A DNA stretch of 64,000 nt from Drosophila pseudoobscura (lineage: Eukaryota > Arthropoda > Insecta > Diptera > Drosophilidae), in assembly GCF_009870125.1 (NCBI RefSeq), contig NC_046680.1:6758001-6822000 (forward strand), in the 5' to 3' direction. Shown one piece after another: positions 38,251 to 48,530 of this stretch. The stretch's first letter is position 1, and each line of letters starts with the position of its first letter. A program made the position numbers and the translations under genes. The notes beneath the pieces are model-generated. The model worked only from the letters and a program-made list of their open reading frames with translations, did not search any database and had not been told where the DNA came from.

Positions 38251-40619
38251 AATTAATCTTTTCCCCCATCTAAAATGGGGTGGCCATGGATTACTTGGCA
38301 TGGATTTTCCTCTACCGCAATTAAAATACTTAGCCTCGTTTGAGGGATTATTTAGAGGTATTTACAATGCATTTAGCATTTGCCAAAGAACCTATGAATT
38401 ACCCAACAGGCCTTGGGTTTATAAATATCAATTAAAATTGATAAATGCACATGTGAACGGAGAATCGATTAGTGTGTCAGACGTCAAGAAATAGTGTTGT
38501 GTTTGGTAACCTCACCAAAGACAAACTTGTGGCATCCACATGTACTTCATGTGGCATGCACCGCACTCTCCGCCTGCCGTTCCTCTTCGTGGGGCGAGTA
38601 ATGCAATGAACATGAGTTTTAACTTGTCGTTTGTTGCACTGTCACTCCTGCCCATATTGACAGCGGGGAGAGTCCTTCTCTATTTAGGAATATGCCTCTT
38701 CCTCTCTGTCTCTCTCTGCTCTTCCTCTGTGAGGCCAAGTTTTTGCCTTGTTTTGGAATTTTCCGACTGCTTTTCGGATTGTTAGGCGCCCCAATAGTTC
38801 CCTGTAGACCCTGTGATCCTGTCTCTCGCTCTGCTCTTCTCTATTCTGTTCTGCTCTGTTCTGTTCTGAATGTGGGCCAACTTTTTGAAACTGTGCCAAC
38901 TTTTGGCTTGTTTTTGCTGATAACTTCATCATCGTCATGACGTCCTCTCGTCATTCTCATTCAAGTGGAACCCAAGCCGAGCAAAAACAAAAAAAAAACA
39001 CACACAAGAAAACAAGAAAACAAAAACCGAGACAACAACGAAACAAAGAAAATGAAAACTCGTTGGGCAAATGTTTTGTCATGATTTTTCCTCTACTCGT
39101 TGGCCTTTATGGACTCGTCTGTCTGTCAATGAAAAGACCTGCTCTGCTGCAATTCGATTGTCGGTCGAGTATGCACATCACTTGGCCCAGATTATCGAAC
39201 AGAAGAGTCCTGAAGTCCACATGGACTTCATGGGAGGATGGCAGGATGGCAGGATGAGCGCTCTGATCCGATGCGATGCCATGGCTAATGGCTTTTTGTT
39301 TTGCACATTTTGGAGCCTTTGAGTAATTAAATTTATGGATGCATAAAATTTCAACCTGTTCGCTGGCTCGCTCTCGCTCTCTCGCTCTCTCGCTCTCTCT
39401 CTGGCCTGTTCAAATGTTTGACTTTTTTGACCACGTCCCCCGTCTGTGGGTCCGTGTGTGTGTGAGCCCTCCTGTCGGTCGGTTTGGTCATTCAATGAGC
39501 TTACATTTGCCTGTTTGCTGGCTGCCTGCTGCCCGCCTGGCCGCCTGCTTTGCTGGCTATTAATTTCGAGTGGTTCGAGTGCTGGTTCCGGACTCACATT
39601 CGGGACGGGACCCATGTGTACACATGTTTGGGCTTGTAAAAATGTCATGTTAATTTGTGGACTGTGCGACCGAAATGGAGCACCGCAGAGAGAGACAGTG
39701 AGAGAGAGAGAGCATGCAAATAAATGTCTCGCACATGCCACCCATCCGGAAAAGAGACAGCAATAACACCCACGCATTCGGTCAGCCAGCGAGCGAGAGC
39801 GGAAGAGCGGGAGAGGGCATGGATTTGGAGACGGGGCTTTTTTTGCAGATTTATGAGTGAATCTGATAAGTGCTGCCAATAAATTTTCGGACAACAATTT
39901 ACAATGTTCATTCCATGTTCCCTGTGCGTTTTCCTTACATTTCGTTCAGCGACTCGACATGGAAATGGGGCTGGCCCTACTGGCCCTGCCACTTGTGAGG
40001 GGGGTGTGGGCAATGTATTTTGGGCTATTTTATGGCCATTTACTGAAGAACTCGTGCAGATCTGGTACCCCCTGAGGCCTCAAGGATCTAGTGCTGTTTT
40101 TGGGCAACGATGAAAGATTAAAGACTCAAAAAATAACTCGCTTTGAAAGGAAAAGGCAGTAAAAGGCTTATATTTCCATCAGCAAATTTCGCTAGATGGC
40201 AATACTTTTTTTTGGGTGTAGATCAAGCGACAACAGAGAATATATATCATCTTTCAGAGTTTATACACATTAAAACCGATATAAATTAATTATTATATTA
40301 TATTAAATTATAAAATAAAATAATGTATAATATATGTATGTATATAAAATATAATATAATATAATATAAAAATCCATAAATTGTAGTTGGAAAGCCGCTG
40401 CTTTCACTATATACAGTTTGAGCAGCACTAAAACCCTCCTCAAAGATTTTTCTGGTTCTTTATGAAGCCGAAAAATCCATGAATTTTACCTTGATTCTGT
40501 AAATCGATCATGAGGCCTGGAAAGAAGCTCCCGAAAAGCATACACAGCCTTTACCTTTATAAGACACACACTCCACACCCCAATCTACTGTCTCCATCTT
40601 TATTCATTTTGTAATCTCT

Positions 40620-40811
40620 CTAATTATTCAATTGAAGAATTGCACTCAAGGACTCACCGCAAAGGATTGCCGCAACTGTTCGCCAAATGAACAATTCCTC
40701 ATGTGCAACATAATCACACAAGTCCTGCGGCAGAAGCAACGAAAGCAGCAGCAGCAACAAAATTTCAACAATGGCATAAAGCCACAGAGAAATCAGTGAA
40801 TTATACAACAT
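40620..40811 (-). CDS. Candidate short membrane-anchored ORF or first exon (weak)
   Basis: A 63-codon frame starts MLYNSLISLWLYAIVEILL and has a Leu-rich hydrophobic stretch at residues 8-27, followed by a mixed segment (DYVAHEELFIWRTVAAILCG). A strong splice-donor sequence, GCG|GTGAGT, interrupts it at codon 52. It could therefore be a first exon with a signal anchor, continuing downstream toward lower coordinates (possible acceptor CTTTCCAG near 40520). The Leu run derives from a CTG repeat, so chance is a real possibility. No family was recognised. Confidence 0.15.
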   Translation of the reverse strand: MLYNSLISLWLYAIVEILLLLLLSLLLPQDLCDYVAHEELFIWRTVAAILCGESLSAILQLNN

Positions 40812-42947
40812 TTAAGCAAACATAAGAGCACGAGGAAGGAGTGCGAGTGCGAGTTCTTGTCGAATGTAGAGAGATGTATAGAAATCCGAGCAGAATTAAG
40901 TTAGGACCATGCCCTGCCCCTGCCCCCCCGTCGAAAAACACAATGACGATGACTCCGATTCCGACTCCGACTCCAGCGAGAAGCAGAAGTTGGCCAAAAA
41001 CTTTACACATCTGTAGATGTGTGTGTGGAGGGGCAGCAGGGACAGCAGGGGGGGCGGCGGAAGAAAGGAACTATCGCAGCAGAAGTGAAATAAAGTTGAA
41101 TGTAAGCAAACAAGTTGAACCAACAAACCAAGTCTCTAATTGTATTTGTGTGCTCGTGTGTGCGTGTGCGTGTGCTCGTGTGTGCGTGGGCGTGTGTGTG
41201 CAGGCGCCGAGGGCGTGGCATTGTGTTTTATGCGGCCAAACGGAACGCACCACTTTTGGGTACACTTCGGACTGCTGAAGGAAGCAGGCTGTGGAAAATA
41301 TGATGAAGCCAAGCAAAACGGAAGAATTGAGAGACGAGACTCCTTGAGACCCAGCACAGGGCCAGGACCACCACCAGGACGCGTTTCCGATTGCTAGTCC
41401 AATGTCCAACAAGACGTGAAATGCAACTTTTTCGGCACAACGCTCGAGCACAAAAGGAGCACCAGAGAAGCACCAGAGAAGCAGCAGAGAAGCGCCAGAG
41501 GAGCCGCCTCCCCATGGAGCTTACAAAAAGCCGAGCAAATGTACAAAAGACAAACAAGGAGTGCAGTGCCGAAAGGATAAACAAGATATGTAAACTACAA
41601 TGCGAATCCGCACGAATCCCGTATATCCTTGCCACAGAAACCGGTCACGGCACTCACTTGCTGGCAAACTGCAGCCCAAATTTGTGGTACACTGCACGCT
41701 GGCACTGCTCCGGAATCCTGGGCTGGATCCCCCAGCGGCGAAGATGTTGCATTCACAAAAGCAGGAGACGATGAAAGCACTCCACAATACACAAAACAAG
41801 AGCGATTGATGGGACAGAGAGTGTTCCGACTTGAATATATCCTCGAATGCTCGAAGGACTTCTCTCTTCTGTCAGCCCTGGATAGCATATAACCCGTGTA
41901 CTCCTGCACAACTCCAGGGTATTTCAAATGACAAAAATATGGCAACAGTTTGCCATTATGTGCTGCTACAAGGTATTGAGAGAGAGACGAAGAGAAGGCA
42001 CAATCGAAGGAGAACGAAAGGAATGAAAAGGAGCGACACCAACGACACGAGTACATTTGTTTATGCGCTCCGGCAAGATGTAAGATTCAGACCCCACCAG
42101 AACCGCCTCCCCAGTAGGCAAGCGTTGAAATGGAACAAATGAACCAAGTCGAGAATTGCCAACTGCACACTGGAGTCGAAGGGAGCAGCAGCCACAGTGC
42201 CACAGCAACAACAACAACAACAACAACGACGAGATGGTTCCCATCCAAACAAATGATGCCACAAGAAAAGTTAAACTTGTAAATTCAAATTTCACATTTG
42301 TCTGGAATTCGCAATTACACTTCGGCAACAACAATGAAATATGTCCGCATGCTGTACGGTACACCTGCCCCGAGCGGTACACCCCACCTCCATTTCATGG
42401 CTCATTGTTTGGCCTGGCAAATGGAGCATTGAGGGAGAGAGGGGGACGGGGGTCAGGGGAATTAGAGAGGGCCTCCTAAAGCATATTGTAATAATCCAAA
42501 TGAAATTAAATGTACCGTAAACATTTCGAGTTACGAGCGAGCCAGACAGAGATAGAGAGAGAGAGATTCGGCAGCTTGGAGGAGCCCACAGGAGAAAGAC
42601 GGGGAGGAGCAGCAGGGGGTAGAGCTTCTGGTATGCCCCACACTAGGAGGATGAAAGCAGAAGCCCCTTCAGGAGGCAACACAGCAGCAACAGCAGCAGG
42701 TGCAGGCCTTGCCCCAAAACAGCGAGACAATAACATTTTCGGAATTCGTATCCGAAACCAAATGCACGGCTGGCGAATTCACGGCGGAATGGCGGCCAGC
42801 GGTAGATGGTTGTTGCATTCTAATGGGGGCAAAATCGCTGGCATAATGGTGCACGCTGCAAGAACATACTTTGGTGGAATTAGGCAAACATCGAAGGAGG
42901 GTGTGGGTGTGGGTGGGGTTTCCTTTGCTGGGATTGGCAGGCATGGA

Positions 42948-42967
42948 ATGTTCCATTAATGGAACAT
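42948..42967. repeat. 20 bp perfect palindrome
   Basis: ATGTTCCATTAATGGAACAT equals its own reverse complement. No loop is present. It could bind a dimeric factor or form a cruciform, or be chance. Confidence 0.85.
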
Positions 42968-44529
42968 CGGCTGTTGAAGCTGCTTTAAAAGGAGTACCCT
43001 TTGGAGGCATAATTCTGAAATGCTGGTTTACTGCTCCACCAAGAGCATCATCAGTTGTGGCAGTTGTGGCTCAAACATTACCGCATCGTAAATCATCAAT
43101 AACTATATTTCAATCAGTTCGTGTGGATCCCCCACAGACACGAGGCCAAGCTATTCAATTGATAGCCGCTCGATGGTAAAGGACCATTAAATTAGCAAAA
43201 GAAATAAAGCGAACAACGAATGCGATCGATCGACTTAAGTAAAAGCCGGCCGGCCGACAAAATTGCACATTTTACAAGTTTACGAACCACTAAGGAGAGC
43301 CACAGCCACAGGCAGAGGCTCCCCCTCTTCAGAAGGAGATGCAGGCGGAGGTGGAGGTGGTGTACACCTTTTGGGGAATTTATTTCTAAAACAACTCTAT
43401 CGCGATCATCGGGCGACGGCAAAGCGGCCCATAAAGCCCACGATTTATTGGCCAAGTCGGCAACAATTTGACAAGCAAATTGCTATAATTTCTGGACATT
43501 CCCCAGGCTCTGTTTGTGTGGACATGTAACCAGTCGTGGAGCATGGGGCATGGAGCATGGACCAGTGCATTTCTTCGCGCTTTTATCTGTGGAAATTTAT
43601 GTAAGCGATAAAGCCCCAACGACTACTGGAGCCAGGACAGACCCCAAGGCTGTTCTGTGGCTGCCATCTAATTGCTGGCCATTGCCATGGACCCTGGCTT
43701 CCCCCGGATGGATCGCAATCGTCCGTTAAATTGCCATAATTTCGTTAGCTTTACGAGCTGCCAGGGAATCATCTCCCTCTCCCTTTGCCGCACAAAACAG
43801 ATCTATTTCGCATTAGGCTTAAACACTGTCTCTTGCCCACCGATCCATCCGTAATACTTGCATATATTTGGCGATCATTGCGGTTCGGTTATTAAATCGC
43901 CATTAATCGCCGGTGTGGTCCACGGAATCAGAGATCATTAAACCAGAAAGATCATAAATCCCCCAGAAAGAACGCAAACAAAAAATGGCAATCATCATTA
44001 AAAAATGCAAAGAGAGCATAAAAAATCAGTAGAGAAACGAGAAAAAGGCACCGGCAAAGCGAAAGAGGGATGGGTAAAGAAGGGAAGAGAAATAACAAAG
44101 GGGTAGGGGCAGCCACGCAGCGATAAGCAAATGTTCCGTTCTCCTTTTCTCCTACACATCCATCGCTCTCTTTCACTCCTTCACATCATCTCCCTCTTCT
44201 TGTCGCTGCCCTTTTCGACGAGTCATAAAGACACTGGGACGAAAAAGTCGGCCGACAGGTCTGTCGTAAAAATTCAAAGAAAATCACAATTTTCTGGTCT
44301 CAATTTTGATGGCAAATTTTGAGCTAATTGTTGCTTTTTTTGCCCATGTTTCGTCGGAAAGGGATGCCTGTGGGGGGGGGGGGAGGGGTACCCGTTTTGA
44401 TGGCACTTGGCATGCCGTTAATCCCGAAACGCCAATTTCATGGTTCATGGAACTGAATCAGGCCGAATGTTGATCTGATTCATAAATTTTAGGTTAGACG
44501 CGGAACCAGAAGCAGGAGGGTATAGAAGA

Positions 44530-44600
44530 ACGATGAGTAGTAGAAAGAGAAGTAGCAGTAGAAAGAGAAGTAGCAGTAGAAAGAGAAGTAGTAGAGATGT
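44530..44600. repeat. 18-mer AGTAGCAGTAGAAAGAGA repeat
   Basis: About three and a half units of 18 bp. The open frame through it reads SSRKRS repeats (resembling an RS domain) but continues into unrelated sequence, so it is probably not coding. Confidence 0.8.
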
Positions 44601-44822
44601 AGAAGTAGAAAGAGACGCAGAAGTAGTCGAGGAGGGGAGTCGTAGTGCTGACCATGCTGAAATTTTGAATTTTACAAGGTGGTCCACAACTCTCTTTTCG
44701 GTTCTTATTTTACTTAGCACTACTCTCATATTTTGTGTGAGAGAGAGAGAGAGAGAGAGAAGAAGCGTTAAACAAGCCCCGAAATGGCCACGCTTTTTCA
44801 CACTAAGAACCAGTGTCGAAAG

Positions 44823-44830
44823 TATCGATA
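44823..44830. promoter_or_regulatory. DRE motif TATCGATA, distal
   Basis: Perfect TATCGATA, the binding site of DREF, typical of Drosophila promoters for growth and cell-cycle genes. It lies 281 nt upstream of the start codon at 45111. Confidence 0.55.
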
Positions 44831-44977
44831 GTATCTCTTTTCGGATCTTATTTTGAGCTCTCTCTCATTTAACATGTCCTCAAAGCGCTCTCCCTAGTGC
44901 TGAGCGTAACATAAGCCCCGAAAATGAGGTTTGCGGGCTACCTTGAATAATTTCAGCTTTCCCACACAAAAAATCAA

Positions 44978-44985
44978 TATCGATA
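44978..44985. promoter_or_regulatory. DRE motif TATCGATA, proximal
   Basis: Second perfect TATCGATA, 126 nt upstream of the ATG at 45111. Its position suits a TATA-less core promoter. A GGCAACACTGTGAATGTG stretch at about 45037-45054 lies between it and the gene. Confidence 0.65.
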
Positions 44986-45110
44986 GTATCGAGTACACGA
45001 TACACGCTTCCCAGCCGGTGGCCAGCGGGTGTTTGGCAACACTGTGAATGTGAAGCTCTCTGAAAAAGTTTTTCTGGTGAAAATTGTTCGATTTCTGCGA
45101 AAAAAAAAAC

Positions 45111-46848
45111 ATGGACGAGGCTATGGGAGATAAAAGTATGCGCTTTCTATCGGTAAGTGGGAACAGGCGTATGCCCTCGAGCATGAATAGAATCTAACAA
45201 CTGTGCCGCCCCCGAAGCTGAACATCAAAGATTGCCTCGGCTGCAGCGATGTGAGCGTGTCGTTCCCCCCATCGAACAGCGTGCACGTGCTGCTGTACAA
45301 GCTGATGGGGCAGGAGCAGGAGCAGGCCCGCGACAATATGGCCGTGACGCCAGTGGCACAGGCCATACAGCTGCTGTGCACTCGGACCTTTCCGGACGCC
45401 GAGAGCTTGGAGCGGCTGCCGCTGCTGGAGGTGGGACGCGGCAGCGTTTCCCTGCGCTTCCAGGTGTTGCAGCCCGTACCCTCGGAGGAGGACAGCGACA
45501 GCGACTTGGACCTGGAGCCGTCCACATCGGCGCAGGCAGAAGTGCGTCTCGAGGAGCGGAAGAAACGCCGCGAGGCTGCACGTAATCGCAAGAAAATCTT
45601 CATAGTCAATAAGGAGGTGATGGTCAAGCGGCGATTCGACGATCCCCAGAGTCTGGATTGGGTCACCTATACGGTGAACGGTGGCGAGATCCTCAAATGG
45701 CAGCTGGACGAGTTCCACGCTCAGTTCTTCGAGGATCCCCAGTACTCGTCCATCCATCTGTGGGATCTGCAGCACAAGTGCGCCGGCAATTGGCTGCAGA
45801 TCATCCGGGCGGACAGCAATGGCTACAAAAATTTTCAGTGGGTCTCGAAACGACTAAAATCATTTGCTTTTAGGGGCTTTCTAAATTTGCGATTCATTCC
45901 AGGACCCCGGGCAATCCGTTTGAGATCTTTGCCAAGCTATTCGTTCGCAAGAAGCTGGATGAGGAGGATTTGGTGTGCAAATTGGCCGAATCCTGTATTA
46001 CCGTCAACGAGGCCGTACTCCGCTCGGAGCGTCAGTTCGTGATGCAGGTGTTCAACCATGTGCGCCGCATATTCGAGTACATCACCATGAAGCAGTACAC
46101 GGTGTGGTTCCTGGTGCCCGGCGCCCAGGGCCCTCAAAGTCTCACCGAAGAGGTATGTGCGACCTCTCTGTTTTCCACATATTTTTCATTGCGTTTTCCT
46201 CCGGTAGGATCTCGACTTCGATTTGCGTAATGTGCGCACTTCCATCCGTATTGCTGGCGACAACAGGAACATCTTCTGGTGCCAGTCCGATCACAATGTC
46301 CAGAACTTGCTGATGGTCTCCTTCCAGTTGGCCCTGAGCAGCATTGCCAAGCAATCGGTCCTGATTATCAGCCATTTGGATAAGGTTTGCGCTGTGTGCC
46401 TTTGAGTCTACGTTTCTCTTGATCCCTCCCGTCCTGTATCTTATAGATAGCTGATTTCGTGACCTGGCAGTTTATCACGGCTTCCTACATGAACGACCTC
46501 TATGCCTGTGGACCCACAGATTCGGTAAGATCCCCAGCAGTCGCCCATTCCCGACTTTGGTTTCCTTTAATGTACATTCTGTTACAGAAATGGGTCTGCA
46601 TGCGCTACTTGCAACGCATCGTCGAAATGGCCCAGGCCAACTGCATCATTGTCCTCATCGAGTATCCCAGCTTCCTGAGCGTTCTCTCCGACGAGCGGCA
46701 TGTGATCAAGTGTGAGAAGCAGCTGGACAATGAATCCTGGGACGTTAAAGTTGGGTCCGCCGAATCGTACGAGTCCCGCTTGGAAATCTTTAAGACTGCC
46801 ATCAATTTGGAGCTAGGCAGTGTCGAGCCCGCCACCCCTCAAGAATAA
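45111..46848 (+). CDS. 475-residue protein, six exons, identity uncertain (possibly ORD-like)
   Basis: Exon model: 45111-45152, 45218-45837, 45903-46152, 46208-46384, 46447-46524 and 46588-46848. This gives 476 codons with exact phase closure and introns of 54-65 nt. Residues 1-14 (MDEAMGDKSMRFLS) come from exon 1. At about 103-120 there is an acidic SEEDSDSDLDLEPSTS stretch resembling a PEST segment, followed at about 126-144 by a basic helix (RLEERKKRREAARNRKK). The C-terminal two thirds (about 145-460) are globular, alternating hydrophobic and aromatic residues, with no signal peptide or membrane segment. I see no catalytic motif. Length, the PEST-like part and a lone conserved C-terminal region recall Drosophila ORD, a ~479-residue meiotic cohesion protein, but I could not align it from memory, so the symbol is left empty. 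The DRE promoter suggests a cell-cycle or germline-type gene. Confidence 0.88.
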
Positions 46849-47529
46849 GGCATCTAACAAGCGCACATCCAATTTTAGTTTTACAAATATTTCCTTTGCT
46901 CCTCCATTGTTCCATTGCTCGTTTTGTAATTACGCAGCCGCCGCCGCCGCCGCTCACGGAACAACAACAGGAGCTCCATTCTTCAGCTCCATTTCAATTA
47001 GGGTTTTGCTGGCTGTCAGTTTGAATGCCACACAGCCAGCAAGCCATCGCCATCACCATTCTCATCCTCATCCATATCCCTGCCACCGCAACAGCAGCAG
47101 CAACTGCAACTACAACTACAACTACAACTACAACTACAATGGCTGTCAGTCAAAGGCACGCGTCATTTGCTGGCGAAATGCATTTTACGTAAACCTAAAA
47201 GCATTTTAAGCCAAACCCCAACGCCCACCGCTATCGACCCAGTTAGAAGACAGGGACCACGGCCTGGAGATGCATTTGGAAGGAGCGACTGTCTGTCTAT
47301 CTGTCTGGCTGACTTGACTGATTGGCGGTTGTTGGGGTAACTTTTCAACGCAAGAACATATCCGAATGTGCTACAGAATATATTTTCATAAAATAGTTAA
47401 CATTGTTAGTGCCTTTTAGACGAAGCCGAAGGAAACAGAACACTTTTTTTTTGTAGAATCAAAGATATTCAAGATTTGGCATTCAATAAGTGCCTTGGTG
47501 GGGCCAAATCTTACATATATAACATATTC
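46849..47529. other. Noncoding, 3' flank of the 475-residue gene
   Basis: It holds a GCCGCCGCCGCCGCC run (46938-46953), CAGCAGCAGCAACTGC and an ACAACTACAACTACAACT run (47103-47140). No AATAAA close to the stop was seen. No gene was seen. Confidence 0.5.
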
Positions 47530-48530
47530 CATTCATTCAAAAATAATATCAGACAACAACAAGAGATGGATCCCATTTATTTGGAAAAAATACACACATT
47601 TTTTTTTTGATTGTATCAAGATGAATTGATAAAAAATGGAAAAAATACACCATTGAATTGATAACAAAATAAAGCGAGCGAGCGAAATAATCATTACAAA
47701 ACTGGAATCTCAAATCAAATTTATTTAACAAAGAAAACAAAAAAAAAATAATTTTGGAAAAAATTCTTTCTTTACAAATACATTTTTTTATTTTTATATC
47801 CAAATAAAATTGAACCACAAAAATTATGGAAAAATATCAGAAAGAAAATCCACTGTTAAGTAACTGAAAAAAAAGCGAGTGAAACAAATAATCTTTAAAA
47901 ATTCGAGTCTAAAATTAAATCAATGTGCCAAGAGTTTAAGCCACAAAGAAAAATAATAATAACCACAAATAATATCAAAGAACAACAACAACAAGAATGA
48001 ATAAATGTGAGATTATGGGAAACAAGTCTCAATGTTAATTTTTATATTTTTTATATATCCAATTAAAATTGATCCACAAAAATGATGGAAAAATATCTGA
48101 GAGAAAATTCACTCATAATTAATTGAAAAATAAAGTGAATGAAACAAATAATTATTTCAAAATTCGAATATCAAGTAAAATCAATGTTCTAAGAATTTAT
48201 TCCACAAAGAAAAAGCGAGAAAAACAAATATCAGAGAATAACAAGAAGAGTGAAATAATGTGAGATTATGAGAAACAATTCTTTATAGATAAACATTTTT
48301 ATTTTTTGTATGTCAATATAAAATTGATATCTGAACACAAATCTACTTATAATTAATTGAATAGAGAATGAATGCGAGATTATTGGAAAAAAATTCGTTT
48401 GTTGTATATCAATACAAATTTGATTTTAAAAAAATGTAAGCAAAAATAAAGCGTATGATTAAATAATCATTAAATAATTCGACTCTCAAATGAGTTTATT
48501 TTTTTATTTTTATTTTTCACTTTAGGGATA
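47530..48530. repeat. AT-rich degenerate tandem repeats, ~250 bp period
   Basis: Repeated landmarks: TGGAAAAAATAC / ATTATGGAAAAATATCAG (47822) / ATGATGGAAAAATATCTGAG (48081); then AATAATCWTTAMAAAATTCGA; then CCACAAAGAAAA; then TGTGAGATTATGRGAAACAA (48006 and 48259). At least three diverged units are visible. No coding potential was seen. Confidence 0.65.

Larger units (their letters stand above)
35513..44689. other. Noncoding region between the two plus-strand genes
   Basis: No gene is well supported. Contents: a GCCAGGCCCCT triple repeat (35765-35800), CACCCAGCACCC / GGAGCATGGAGCAT repeats (35893-35955), a GACAGACAGGCAGAC run (36460-36500), a diverged ~195 bp tandem pair (37915-38250), AT-rich sequence at 40255-40385, a 20 bp perfect palindrome (42948-42967), and an AGTAGCAGTAGAAAGAGA 18-mer repeat (44530-44600). 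Several long open frames on both strands occur in low-complexity sequence. Confidence 0.5.
44690..44990. repeat. ~150 bp tandem duplication containing DRE sites
   Basis: Segment 1 (from CTCTTTTCGGTTCTTATTTTAC at 44693 to TATCGATAGTATC at 44823) and segment 2 (from CTCTTTTCGGATCTTATTTTGA at 44836 to TATCGATAGTATC at 44978) share order and motifs, including AAGCCCCGAAA in each. The duplication ends about 120 nt upstream of the ATG of the 475-residue gene. Confidence 0.75.

Noticed and set aside
39178..39897. 239-codon minus-strand open frame
   Set aside because: It runs through CT-rich microsatellite sequence. The product is Arg/Glu/Ser/Pro-rich with no consistent codon bias.
41140..41220. GTGTGCGTGTGC run as a CRISPR-like or structured repeat
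   Set aside because: It is an ordinary eukaryotic GT/GC-rich microsatellite, with no spacers and no bacterial context.
42510..42959. 149-codon plus-strand open frame rich in Gly, Ala and Arg
   Set aside because: It begins in a GAGAGA run and a CAGCAG run, has overlapping frames on the opposite strand, and shows no recognisable domain or splice structure.
44533..44856. SSRKRS repeat open frame resembling an RS domain
   Set aside because: The repeat comes from an 18-mer DNA repeat, and the frame then crosses the duplicated DRE promoter module, so coding is unlikely.
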